Assembly (NCBI GenBank): GCA_003014445.1
Contig: PYGH01000002.1
Location: 186,001 to 250,000 of the forward strand
Direction: 5' to 3'
DNA: 64,000 nt
Source of the DNA: Fusobacterium naviforme
GTDB taxonomy: Bacteria > Bacillota > Clostridia > Lachnospirales > Lachnospiraceae
In this document: one piece after another, positions 37,265 to 45,911 of the stretch
Layout: every line of letters starts with the position of its first letter
Numbering within the stretch: the stretch's first letter is position 1
Notes under the pieces: model-generated
What the model was told of the DNA's origin: nothing
The model's database searches: none
What the model saw: only the letters and a program-made list of their open reading frames with translations
Translations under genes and position numbers: made by a program

Positions 37265-38608
37265 ATGCCGTCAAAAAAACTTCTATACCTGCATCAGCAC
37301 AAAAAACTGTTTCTTGCCCTTGCAGTACTTACACTGCTATCGCTGTTCTTCCTGCGCCGACACCAGGCCCGCGCCGTACCGGTACGAACAGGCACAGTGA
37401 CCAGAAAGTCTGTACAGGACAGCTATACGGAAGAGGGGGTACTGTCCGGCGGAAGGCAATACACGCTGTTCTCTGAGGTCTCCGGTCCGGTGCAGAGGAT
37501 CGCAGTCAGAGAGAATCAGACCGTCACGCCGGGCACTCTGCTCTATATCATTGACAGTCAGGATTATCTCTATCAGAAGGAGCAGCTTGAGAGTGAGCGC
37601 TCGGGACTGGAGGCGCAAAAAAACAAGGCGGAGATCAGCCGCGTCATGACCCTGTCCCCAGAAGAATATATTCACTCGCTCGCACAGCAGGCAGACTCCG
37701 CCGAGGCGGCACTGACAGCGGCGCAGACCAGATACGCTGCCGCCGGAGAGCTCCTCTCATCAGGCGCCATTTCCCGCAACGAATACGAGGAGCTGCACGC
37801 GGACTTTGAGATGAAAAAGACAGCCGCTGCCGCTGCACGGGAACGCCACAGCGAGAGCCGGAAGAGTTTGCTCAGTCTGAAATCCTCCGGTATGGATGAT
37901 GCAGCTCTGAATGAGCAGTTTTACAGCTCTGATACCAGAGCACTCGCCGCGCAGATTGAAGCCATGGATATCAGACTGCGTCAGCTCGGGGAAAGCATCG
38001 AAAAATGTGTTGTCCGGGCAGACCGCGCCGGAATTGTCAGCTCACTCCCGCTCAGCGGGAGCTCCTATCTCTCCGCCGGAAGCCCCGCTCTGACACTTGA
38101 TGTCACAGATACACTCTGCGCAGAGGCAGATGTCCTGACCGCAGTTGCACCCTTTCTCAGCAAGGGAACTCCGGTCACAATTCGACTCGTACTTCGCGGC
38201 AGTGAGGAAATATACAGCGGAGAAATCGCTGAAATCTATGATTACGCGACATGCGGACGCTCTGCACTCGGAACCGCAGAGTACAGAGTACATATCAAGG
38301 TTGCACTCCCGGAGGAGACCCAGCTCGCACTGAAGAATAAAAGCGGTTATGGCGTACTCTTAAGCTTCTGCCCCTACAGTGCGGAAAATGTCCTGACTGT
38401 GCCCGGCAGTGCTGTCTTTTCAGAGGCGCAGCAAAGCTATGTCTACACAATTTCCAATGGCCGCGCTGTAAAAACGCCAGTGGAGCTCAGCTACAGGACA
38501 GTCAGTGACGCAGTGATTCTTTCCGGACTGAATGAGGGGGATACCGTTATCTCATACGCCGACAACGAGGGACTCTGCGAGGGAGCGAGAGTACGCAGAA
38601 TGCGCTGA
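37265..38608 (+). CDS. HlyD/MacA-type efflux adaptor
   Basis: A 447-residue membrane-fusion protein. One N-terminal helix (about 14-31) anchors it. A biotinyl-lipoyl half-motif follows (SEVSGPVQRIAVRENQTVTPGTLLYIID, 69-98), then an alpha-helical hairpin of about 130 residues with coiled-coil character, the second lipoyl half (VVRADRAGIVSSL near 247), and beta-barrel segments. With the preceding ATPase and permease it makes a three-part efflux system; Gram-positive versions often handle antimicrobial peptides or lipids. The ATG lies four bases behind the permease stop, with GGGAG upstream. Confidence 0.88.
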   Translation: MPSKKLLYLHQHKKLFLALAVLTLLSLFFLRRHQARAVPVRTGTVTRKSVQDSYTEEGVLSGGRQYTLFSEVSGPVQRIAVRENQTVTPGTLLYIIDSQDYLYQKEQLESERSGLEAQKNKAEISRVMTLSPEEYIHSLAQQADSAEAALTAAQTRYAAAGELLSSGAISRNEYEELHADFEMKKTAAAAARERHSESRKSLLSLKSSGMDDAALNEQFYSSDTRALAAQIEAMDIRLRQLGESIEKCVVRADRAGIVSSLPLSGSSYLSAGSPALTLDVTDTLCAEADVLTAVAPFLSKGTPVTIRLVLRGSEEIYSGEIAEIYDYATCGRSALGTAEYRVHIKVALPEETQLALKNKSGYGVLLSFCPYSAENVLTVPGSAVFSEAQQSYVYTISNGRAVKTPVELSYRTVSDAVILSGLNEGDTVISYADNEGLCEGARVRRMR

Positions 38609-38684
38609 CAGCGTGATGCTACGGATGAAGTAATTCCCTTATACCGCTCTTTCGCAGATAAATTATCCGTCAATTCAGCCCCCT

Positions 38685-38712
38685 TACACCTCTTCTCGAT
38701 TTGTGTTATACT
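38685..38712 (+). promoter_or_regulatory. Possible promoter of the carD-family gene
   Basis: TTACAC and TATACT stand 16 bases apart, with the -10 box 20 bases before the ATG. The resulting leader would be very short. Confidence 0.5.
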
Positions 38713-38732
38713 AATAAGCATGGAGGTGTATT

Positions 38733-39245
38733 ATGTTCAGTAAAAATGATCTTGTCGTTTACGAGGATTCCGGCGTCTGCGAGATCAGTGATATATGTGA
38801 GCTCTCCTTCACGGAGGAAGATCCCAGAACCTACTATATTCTGCGTCCCATTTTTTTTAAGGATGACCGCATATATACTCCTGTCAACAATCCAAAGGTG
38901 ACGCTGCGGCCGGTCATCTCCCGCGAGGAGGCGCTCTCCATCCTTCACAGCATCTCCCAGGCGGAGGTCCATTCCTTTGAGGGATTGCGCACGACGGAGC
39001 TCGAGGGGCGTTACCGCGCCGCTTCAAAAAGTCACCGCTGCGCAGATCTGGTAAAGCTGGCCATGTCCATTTACAGTAAGACACGAAAGGCGCGCCGCTC
39101 CGGAAGGAGAGTGAGCGAGATCGATGATCGCTACCTGAAACGTCTGAATCTTCTGATCAACGGAGAGCTCTCTGTCGCTCTGGATATTCCGGCAGAAGAG
39201 GTTCCAAAACTGATTCACGCAGAAATCGAGAAGCGGAAGAGCTGA
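38733..39245 (+). CDS. CarD-family transcription regulator
   Basis: A 170-residue protein. The N-terminal RNA-polymerase-interacting Tudor-like domain (FSKNDLVVYEDSGVCEISDI, about 2-60) resembles the TRCF/CarD RID module. A basic, helical C-terminal half (about 75-165) fits the DNA-binding part of CdnL/CarD. Members bind RNA polymerase beta and tune promoter opening. The gene stands alone. Its last codons form one arm of a 16-bp hairpin that continues past the stop. Confidence 0.9.
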   Translation: MFSKNDLVVYEDSGVCEISDICELSFTEEDPRTYYILRPIFFKDDRIYTPVNNPKVTLRPVISREEALSILHSISQAEVHSFEGLRTTELEGRYRAASKSHRCADLVKLAMSIYSKTRKARRSGRRVSEIDDRYLKRLNLLINGELSVALDIPAEEVPKLIHAEIEKRKS

Positions 39246-39276
39246 GGCGCTGTGCGCCCGGCTCTTCCGCTTCTCG
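39227..39276 (+). terminator. Long hairpin across the carD stop codon
   Basis: A perfect 16-bp inverted repeat (CGAGAAGCGGAAGAGC with its complement at 39261-39276) closes an 18-base loop containing the stop codon. No T-run follows. It could protect the 3' end, pause polymerase, or be a repeat remnant. Confidence 0.55.
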
Positions 39277-39291
39277 CAATGAATAAAGTAA

Positions 39292-39590
39292 GAGCGCTCA
39301 GCGCAATCAATTCCTGCTACGCTTCTCGCCCCGCGTCCTTCGCGCTCTCTGAGCGCTCAGCGCAATCAATTCCTGCTACGCTTCTCGCCCCGCGTCCTTC
39401 GCGCTCAGAGAGCGCTCAGCGCGATTCCTACTACGCTCCTCGCCTCGCGTCCTTCGCGCTCAGAGAGCGCTCAGCGCGATTCCTACTACGCTCCTCGCCT
39501 CGCGTCCTTCGCGCTCAGAGAGCGCTCAGCGCGATTCCTACTACGCTCCTCGCCTCGCGTCCTTCGCGCTCAGAGAGCGCTCAGGTCACG
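39292..39590. repeat. Tandem palindromic repeats, five units of 59, 59, 55, 55, 55 bp
   Basis: Units begin at 39292, 39351, 39410, 39465 and 39520, each with GAGCGCTCAG; a sixth, partial unit begins at 39575. The first two are 59 bp and nearly identical, the last three 55 bp and identical by eye. Each junction forms GCGCTC-AGA-GAGCGC, a perfect small stem-loop, and each unit also contains the palindrome GAGCGCTC. There are no spacers as in CRISPR, and the period is not a multiple of three, so the array is not coding. Confidence 0.95.
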
Positions 39591-39604
39591 GCTTTCGCCG
39601 TTTC

Positions 39605-39667
39605 AAGCTGAAAAATGCCGTCCCGCTTTCCGAGCAAGCTCGGACGCAGTACGGCGTTTTTCAGCTT
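39605..39667. terminator. Nested hairpin, probable two-way terminator
   Basis: 17-base arms (AAGCTGAAAAATGCCGT with its complement, one wobble) enclose an inner CCGAGC-AA-GCTCGG stem. The arms contain AAAAA and TTTTT, so both transcripts, carD from the left and the PFL gene from the right, could end here. Confidence 0.7.
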
Positions 39668-39689
39668 CGCGTGGCTCAATGCTAACGCG

Positions 39690-41054
39690 TCAGTTTTTAA
39701 ACGAGTGAATTGGAGCTGGGATTCTTCCGGCGCGGTTTATGAAGTCTGCGCAGCCGAAGCAATTCACAGGAATCACAGGCGCATAACCGAGCAGTCCGCC
39801 GAACTCGACAACATCCCCCACCTTCTTTCCATACGCGGGAATGAGACGCACTGCAGTCGTCTTCTGATTCACCATGCCGATCGCCGCCTCATCCGCAATG
39901 ATGCCGGAAATCGTCGCAGCCGGCGTATCGCCGGGAATCGCAATCATATCCAGTCCGACAGAGCACACACAGGTCATCGCCTCCAGCTTTTCTATCGTGA
40001 GGGCTCCGCGTGTCACCGCGTCTATCATCCCCTGATCCTCACTGACCGGAATAAATGCGCCCGAGAGGCCGCCGACATAGGAGGAGGCCATCACTCCGCC
40101 CTTCTTTACCTGGTCGTTCAGCATCGCAAGTGCGGCGGTCGTCCCCGGTGCTCCCACACTCTCCAGCCCGATCTCCTCCAGAATCTCCGCGACAGAGTCT
40201 CCCACTGCCGGTGTCGGCGCGAGAGAGAGGTCTATGATGCCGAAGGGAACGTCGAGGCGTCTGCTCGCTTCCTGTGCCACCAGCTGACCGACGCGGGTTA
40301 TCTTGAATGCCGTCTTCTTGATCGTCTCACAGAGTGTTTCGAAGCTTTCTCCGCGCACCTTTGCGATTGCAGCCCGGACCACACCGGGCCCGCTGACGCC
40401 GACGTTGATGATCGCCTCTGCCTCCGTCACACCGTGAAAAGCACCTGCCATAAAGGGGTTGTCGTCCGGCGCATTACAGAAAACCACCAGCTTGGCACAG
40501 CCGAGCGATCCCCTGTCCTTTGTCTCCTCCGCGGTTTTCTTCACGATCTCTCCCATGAGGCGCACCGCGTCCATGTTGAGTCCGGTCTTTGTGGAGCCAA
40601 GATTCACGGAGCTGCACACCCGCTCCGTGCGGGCGAGCGCCATGGGAATGGAGTCGATCAGCAGTCTGTCGGACGCAGTCATTCCCTTGCTCACCAGCGC
40701 AGAGTAGCCACCGATAAAATTGACCCCTATCTTCTTGGCCGCGCGGTCCAGCGTCTCCGCGATCGTCACATAGTCCTCCGGCGTTCTGCACGCCGCTGCA
40801 CCGACCAGCGCAATCGGAGTCACGGAAACACGCTTATTTACGATGGGGACGCCAAAATCCCGGGCGATCGCATCTCCCGTCCCGACCAGCTCTCCCGCAT
40901 AACTCAGAATCTTATTGTAGATCTTTTCATTCACACGGGACAGCTCTCTGTCTGCGCAGTCCAGAAGACTGATCCCCATCGTGATGGTGCGAACGTCCAG
41001 GAGATCATGATCGATCATGTTATTGGTTTCCATTACCTCAACTAGATTGAGCAT
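39690..41054 (-). CDS. PFL-family protein (UPF0210/DUF711)
   Basis: A 454-residue protein of the UPF0210 family, recognisable by [73 protein letters not shown] and the C-terminal [15 protein letters not shown]. The fold resembles pyruvate formate-lyase, but the glycyl-radical loop is not seen, and no activity is established. It is paired with an ACT-domain gene 13 bases upstream, a conserved arrangement that suggests amino-acid control. Confidence 0.95.
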   Translation of the reverse strand: MLNLVEVMETNNMIDHDLLDVRTITMGISLLDCADRELSRVNEKIYNKILSYAGELVGTGDAIARDFGVPIVNKRVSVTPIALVGAAACRTPEDYVTIAETLDRAAKKIGVNFIGGYSALVSKGMTASDRLLIDSIPMALARTERVCSSVNLGSTKTGLNMDAVRLMGEIVKKTAEETKDRGSLGCAKLVVFCNAPDDNPFMAGAFHGVTEAEAIINVGVSGPGVVRAAIAKVRGESFETLCETIKKTAFKITRVGQLVAQEASRRLDVPFGIIDLSLAPTPAVGDSVAEILEEIGLESVGAPGTTAALAMLNDQVKKGGVMASSYVGGLSGAFIPVSEDQGMIDAVTRGALTIEKLEAMTCVCSVGLDMIAIPGDTPAATISGIIADEAAIGMVNQKTTAVRLIPAYGKKVGDVVEFGGLLGYAPVIPVNCFGCADFINRAGRIPAPIHSFKN

Positions 41055-41067
41055 TCCTTCACCTCAC

Positions 41068-41340
41068 TCAGATTCTGTGCATGCCAGTAAATATTTCTTC
41101 TTTCTGCACTCTGATCTTCACCCCGATCTCCTCGCCGACCTGATCGAGCTCAGACATCACAGTCTCCAGGGGCTTTTCCGAACGGCTCATATCCGCAATC
41201 ATCATCATGTGAAAATAATCCTGCACGATCGTCTGATTGATATCAAGAATATTGATCCGGGCCCCCGCGAGATAAGTACAGACCTTCGCAATGATACCGA
41301 CTGTATCCTTGCCGAGCACTGTAATGATGATCTTTCCCAT
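41068..41340 (-). CDS. ACT-domain protein (UPF0237)
   Basis: A 90-residue protein consisting of one ACT domain: IITVLGKDTVGIIAKVCTYLAG, then INILDINQTIVQDYFHMMMIAD. ACT domains bind amino acids or nucleotides. UPF0237 genes nearly always stand before a UPF0210 gene, as here. The pair is likely to act together; the ligand is not known. Confidence 0.94.
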   Translation of the reverse strand: MGKIIITVLGKDTVGIIAKVCTYLAGARINILDINQTIVQDYFHMMMIADMSRSEKPLETVMSELDQVGEEIGVKIRVQKEEIFTGMHRI

Positions 41341-41415
41341 AATTTCTCTCCTTCGCTTTTTTCATGCAGTTAGAGGATCATGCTTCCATCTGCGCACAGC
41401 GCCGCTGTGACAGAT

Positions 41416-42213
41416 TTAAAACTCATAAATTTCTGATCTGCAGTCTCGCTGCGCCACTGCAATCGGAAAATCATTTGCGCCGTAGGGGCAGTCTCCCGCG
41501 CCGATCTCACAGCGCACCGTCTCATAGGCGAGCTCTGGAATGTTGTTCTCCTTGCTGAGATGCCCCAGCAGGATCTGCTTCAATCCGTCATGCAGAATCT
41601 CCGTGAGCAGCTTCCCGGCGCTCTCATTTGAGAGATGCCCGAAATTCCCCAATATTCTGCGCTTTAAGCTGTAGGGATAAGGCCCCGCCTCCAGCATACG
41701 AACGTCGTGATTGCTCTCAAGGAGCAGTGCATCCAGCCGCTCTAGCCGCGCAACCGTCTGCTCTGTGTAGTGTCCCATATCTGTCGCGACTGCAACTGCC
41801 CTGCCACCGGATTCAATCCGGTATGCTACCGGCTCCGCTGCGTCGTGATCTATGGAAAAAGGAAGAAGCTCCATATCTCCAACGGAGAAGCGCTCCTCCG
41901 CGCGCACAATATGAATCAGCTCCTCATCACAGCCCTCAAAGCAGCAGCTTCGCTTCAGCGCTGCGACCGTTCCCGCAGTCGCAAAGAGCGGCACATGATG
42001 CTTCTTCATCAACACTGTGAGCCCCTTTACATGATCGGAGTGCTCATGTGTCACAACCAGCGCGCTCAGCTCATCTGCCTTCACGCCAAGCTCTCCGAGC
42101 CCCCGCTCGATTCTCCGGTTGCTGATTCCTGCATCCACCAGTATATGCGTGTCTGAGGTGCCCACATAAATTGAATTTCCGCTGCTGCCGCTTGCAATGC
42201 TGACAAACCTCAT
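41416..42213 (-). CDS. MBL-fold metallohydrolase (YycJ/WalJ type)
   Basis: A 265-residue metallo-beta-lactamase-fold protein. The metal motif THEHSDHVKG lies at 55-64, and MRFVSIASGSSGNSIYVGTSDTHILVDAGIS at the N-terminus is the YycJ mark. ATDMGHYTE and ESNHD further on supply more ligands. YycJ/WalJ has 5'-3' exonuclease activity linked to mismatch repair in Bacillus. It overlaps coaE by four bases (ATGA) and lies in a DNA-replication context with polA. Confidence 0.9.
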   Translation of the reverse strand: MRFVSIASGSSGNSIYVGTSDTHILVDAGISNRRIERGLGELGVKADELSALVVTHEHSDHVKGLTVLMKKHHVPLFATAGTVAALKRSCCFEGCDEELIHIVRAEERFSVGDMELLPFSIDHDAAEPVAYRIESGGRAVAVATDMGHYTEQTVARLERLDALLLESNHDVRMLEAGPYPYSLKRRILGNFGHLSNESAGKLLTEILHDGLKQILLGHLSKENNIPELAYETVRCEIGAGDCPYGANDFPIAVAQRDCRSEIYEF

Positions 42214-42788
42214 CTGTGCTCCTTCAGTCGCTGATCTATGCGGGAAAACAGCTCCTCCCGGGATCCGCTGTTTACCAGCACCCAGTCCGAGAGCGCTCTG
42301 TACGCTGCCTCTGTCGGCTGCCTCTCCATGATCTCGCGTATTCTCTCCTCCGAATATCCCCGGCTCTCCTTAAGGCGCGCCGCGCGGATATCCTTCGGTG
42401 TATAAACATACCATATTTCATCAAAGCTGTCACTCCTCACGGCGGCCGGAAGCGCGGTTTCCACCACGACAAGCGCCGCCGCAGAGGCACGGATTCTGCG
42501 ATGCACCTCTCTGTATACCAGCGGATGAATCCTCCGGTTCAGCTCCGTGAAGAGCTCAGGATCTGCATACAGAATATCTGCCATTTTACCGCGATCCAGC
42601 TTCTGCTCCGAATCGAGCACAGATGTCCCCAGCAGCTCAAGCACCGCGCAGTAGCCCTCTTTCCCGGGCTCATACAGCGCATGCGCGGTCTCGTCCATTC
42701 CTATGACTTCCGCGCCGTAGCGTTCTCTGAGATAGCGTAGCACCTCGCTCTTTCCGGAACCGACGCCGCCGTACAGCTCTATGACCAT
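42210..42788 (-). CDS. coaE: Dephospho-CoA kinase
   Basis: A 192-residue P-loop kinase that performs the last step of coenzyme A synthesis. Walker A GGVGSGKS lies at 7-14. ETALP near 107 and DEIWYVYTP near 120 fit the family. A longer frame starts inside polA, but the ATG at 42788 follows the polA stop by one base and gives the usual length. It links the polA-coaE-yycJ operon. Confidence 0.92.
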   Translation of the reverse strand: MVIELYGGVGSGKSEVLRYLRERYGAEVIGMDETAHALYEPGKEGYCAVLELLGTSVLDSEQKLDRGKMADILYADPELFTELNRRIHPLVYREVHRRIRASAAALVVVETALPAAVRSDSFDEIWYVYTPKDIRAARLKESRGYSEERIREIMERQPTEAAYRALSDWVLVNSGSREELFSRIDQRLKEHR

Positions 42789-42789
42789 C

Positions 42790-45420
42790 TCAGTGTGCCT
42801 CCAGCCAGGAATGCCCCTGATGCGCATCCACCTCAAGCGCAACCTTCAGCTCTGCCGCACTCTTCATAGTCTCCCTGAGGAGCTCCAGTACGCGGGCCGC
42901 ATCCTTCTCTGCGCTCTCGACCAGCAGCTCATCGTGAATCTGGAGCACGATGCGTGCGTCCAGCTGCTCCGCGAGCAGTCTGCGCCTGACCTTCACCATC
43001 GCAATTTTTATGATATCTGCCGCCGTTCCCTGAATTGGCGCGTTCATCGCGACGCGCTCTCCGAAGGCCCTCTGCATGAAGTTGGAGCTCTTCAGCTCCG
43101 GCACGGGACGTATTCTTCCGAAGAGTGTCGTCGTGTAGCCCTTCTCCTTCGCATCCTTGATCTGTCTGTCCAGAAACTGCTTGACCTTCGGATAAGTGTG
43201 AAAGTAATGATTAATATAATCCTTTGCTTCTGCGCGGGAGATGCTGAGCCCCTCCGAGAGTCCGAAGGCAGAGATGCCGTACACGACACCGAAATTCACC
43301 GCCTTGGCATTCCGCCGAAGCTCCGGAGTCACCTCCTCCAGCGGCACATGGAAGACCTGCGACGCTGTGACCGCATGAATATCCACCGCGTGACTGTACG
43401 CTCCGATCAGAGTCTCATCTCCGGAGAGCGAGGCCAGAACACGCAGCTCAATCTGAGAGTAGTCCGCGTCCACAAAGACCCTGCCCTCCGCCGGCACAAA
43501 GACATCGCGGATGCGGCTTCCCATCTCTGTACGAATCGGAATATTCTGAAGATTTGGCTCTGTCGAGGAGAGCCGTCCCGTCGCCGTAATGGTCTGATTG
43601 AAGCGCCCGTGGATGCGCCCGTCCTCCGCAATGTAAGCACCGAGTCCGGTCGCATAGGTGGAATTCAGCTTCGTGAGCATGCGATACTCCAGCACCTTCT
43701 TCACGACAGGGTAATCCGGCGCAAGCTTATCCAGAATGTCCGCTGCCGTGGAATAACCGCTCTTTGTCTTCTTGCCATACGGAAGCCCCAGCTTCTCAAA
43801 GAGCACCTCTCCCAGCTGCTTTGGCGAGTTGATATTGAACTCTGTTCCTGTCTCGGAGAAGATCTCCTGCTCTGTCCTTTCGATTCCCCTCTGAAGCTCC
43901 CCTGCAAAGCTTTTAAGCCGCGCTCCGTCCACCCGGATTCCTGCCAGCTCCATATCTGCCAGCGCATAGGTCAGAGGGAGCTCCGTCTCAAGATAGAGCG
44001 GCTCCATCCCCGCCTCACGAAGCTTACGCATCAGCACAGGCCCCGCTGAAAATGCCGCAAAGCCAGTCCAGTAATCCGCAAGACGCGCATCCTCCTTCTC
44101 CCCCGGAATCAGAAGCTCCAGATAGTCGCGGGCGATATCCTCCGCCCGGTAGGCATCCTTCATCGGATTCAGGAGATAGGCCGCAACGGAGCAGTCCCGG
44201 AGATTCTGCCTCTCCTCCGTTCCGACACGATGCAGCATGGACTTAAGCTCCGTCACATAGACAGTCGCAGCGCTGTCAAAGAGCTGCCGCAGCAGCTCAT
44301 CCAGATAGGCTTCTGTCACGCTGTCCTCCGCCGGAACCATCGTCGCCTCGCCAAAGGGCGTCTCTACCCTCCTCTCCTCTGCCGGCGCTACAATATAGAC
44401 CTGCTCCTCTGAGGCGCAGACCGAGAGCCCGTGCGCAGTGAGCTGAAGTCCCAGTACAGGCTGCTGTACGAGCTCCTTTTTGAGCCTCTCTGCCTCCGCC
44501 TTCTCCGTGACACAGATAAATTCCGGCTCCTTTCTCCCGTCTCCCTGACGCGCGGCCTCATCGAAGCGCTTCAGCATGGAGCGAAATTCCAGACGCTTGA
44601 TCTCCTCATAGGCCTCCGGCGTATAGAGATTCCCGAGCTTCATATCCGGGAGCGCGAGCTCCACCGGCACATCCAGCCTGATCGTCGCAAGCCACTTTGA
44701 AAACTGCGCGAGCTCATAGTGCTCCCGCAGCGCCTTCTGCGCGCGCGGAGGCCTCAGTTCATCAATATGAGCCCAGGCATTCTCTATGGAGTGATACTGT
44801 GCGATCAGCGCTGTCGCGGTCTTCTCCCCGATGGACGGAACCCCGGGAATATTGTCGGAGCTGTCTCCCATCAGACCCTTGACGTCGATGAATTCCTCCG
44901 GCGTCACCTGATACTGCTCCTTCACATCCGCCGGACGATAATCATGAACCTGGGTCTGCCCCCGTGAGGTCTTCGGGATGCGGATCAGGATATGCTCATC
45001 CGAGAGCTGCAGGAGATCCCTGTCCCCGGACACCACGGAAACCTCGAGCCCCTCCTGCTGGAAGCGCTTTGCCAGCGTGCCGATCACATCGTCCGCCTCG
45101 TATCCTGCTACAGACACGGTCGGAATCTGCATCGCGCCGAGCACCTCCTTCAGCAGCGGAACCTGCTCCCTCAGTTCATCCGGCATCGGCTTCCGCGTCC
45201 CCTTGTACTCCGGAAATTTCTCGTGACGAAAGGTCGGCGCAGGGAGATCGAAGGCCACCGCGAGGTAGTCTGCCTGCTCTTCATCCAGAATCTTAAACAG
45301 TATATTCAGAAAACCGTAGACCGCATTGGTGTGCAGTCCCGCCGAGTTTGTGAGCTCCGGAACGCCATAAAAGGCGCGGTTAATGATACTGTGTCCATCT
45401 ACTAATACAAGCTTTTCCAA
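42790..45420 (-). CDS. polA: DNA polymerase I
   Basis: An 876-residue repair and lagging-strand polymerase. The 5' nuclease domain (1-290) has VDGHSIINRAFYG, GYEADDVIGTLA, VSGDRDLLQL and KGLMGDSSDNIPGVPSIGEKTA. The middle 3'-5' exonuclease region has lost the acidic DxE motif, as in Bacillus stearothermophilus, so proofreading is unlikely. The polymerase domain has motif A DADYSQIELRVLA, motif B RRNAKAVNFGVVYGISAFGL and motif C QIHDELL. The start is TTG with GGGAGG six bases upstream. Confidence 0.97.
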   Translation of the reverse strand: MEKLVLVDGHSIINRAFYGVPELTNSAGLHTNAVYGFLNILFKILDEEQADYLAVAFDLPAPTFRHEKFPEYKGTRKPMPDELREQVPLLKEVLGAMQIPTVSVAGYEADDVIGTLAKRFQQEGLEVSVVSGDRDLLQLSDEHILIRIPKTSRGQTQVHDYRPADVKEQYQVTPEEFIDVKGLMGDSSDNIPGVPSIGEKTATALIAQYHSIENAWAHIDELRPPRAQKALREHYELAQFSKWLATIRLDVPVELALPDMKLGNLYTPEAYEEIKRLEFRSMLKRFDEAARQGDGRKEPEFICVTEKAEAERLKKELVQQPVLGLQLTAHGLSVCASEEQVYIVAPAEERRVETPFGEATMVPAEDSVTEAYLDELLRQLFDSAATVYVTELKSMLHRVGTEERQNLRDCSVAAYLLNPMKDAYRAEDIARDYLELLIPGEKEDARLADYWTGFAAFSAGPVLMRKLREAGMEPLYLETELPLTYALADMELAGIRVDGARLKSFAGELQRGIERTEQEIFSETGTEFNINSPKQLGEVLFEKLGLPYGKKTKSGYSTAADILDKLAPDYPVVKKVLEYRMLTKLNSTYATGLGAYIAEDGRIHGRFNQTITATGRLSSTEPNLQNIPIRTEMGSRIRDVFVPAEGRVFVDADYSQIELRVLASLSGDETLIGAYSHAVDIHAVTASQVFHVPLEEVTPELRRNAKAVNFGVVYGISAFGLSEGLSISRAEAKDYINHYFHTYPKVKQFLDRQIKDAKEKGYTTTLFGRIRPVPELKSSNFMQRAFGERVAMNAPIQGTAADIIKIAMVKVRRRLLAEQLDARIVLQIHDELLVESAEKDAARVLELLRETMKSAAELKVALEVDAHQGHSWLEAH

Positions 45421-45445
45421 GATATCCTCCCGTGTGCCTTACTCT

Positions 45446-45781
45446 CTAAAAGAAACAGATACGCAGCTCCAGCAGCAGTGTGACAATGACGCTCATCGCG
45501 ACCATGGTACTCACGGCATACTCTGCGATCTTCCGCCCCCGTCCCCACCGTAGACGCTGATAGGCTGCGCGGATCGCCTGTTCCATGGTTCCCTGCACAT
45601 CAAAATCATCGCTGTCCGAGTCCAGGAGCCGCAGCCCCTCCACAATAAAATAATTTGTCTCCAGCTCATGGCGGCACAGAGCACAGTCCCGGATATGGGC
45701 CAGAAAATCCTCTTCCTCCTCATCCGAGAGCTCGTTCTGTATAAAGCGGGTGATCTCCCACTCGGCTGTTCTGCAATCCAC
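45446..45781 (-). CDS. Zinc-finger (zf-HC2) single-pass membrane protein, anti-sigma-like
   Basis: A 111-residue protein. The N-terminal zinc-finger pattern HIRDCALC (about 29-36) is that of anti-sigma factors of the RsrA/ChrR type. A C-terminal transmembrane helix (about 91-108) follows. The start is GTG with AGGAGG seven bases before it. No sigma-factor gene lies next to it, so the partner is unknown. The upstream neighbour is a DUF3298 lipoprotein, the domain found in the extracellular part of RsiV. Confidence 0.75.
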   Translation of the reverse strand: MDCRTAEWEITRFIQNELSDEEEEDFLAHIRDCALCRHELETNYFIVEGLRLLDSDSDDFDVQGTMEQAIRAAYQRLRWGRGRKIAEYAVSTMVAMSVIVTLLLELRICFF

Positions 45782-45911
45782 CGCGCACCTCCTCTGTGCA
45801 GAAAAACATTATGTCCAGTATATCACGGAAGACAGCAAAAGCGGAATAAAAAGAGACGGCACACAGTCCACGCTGCACACCGCCTCATGTATTCCCGACT
45901 TTTCCACATTC

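Noticed and set aside
39292-39590. CRISPR array
   Set aside because: The units follow each other directly without unique spacers, and no cas gene is near.
39252-39611. Repetitive 119-residue protein
   Set aside because: The 55-base period shifts the frame in each unit, there is no ribosome site, and the frame is only the palindromic array read through.
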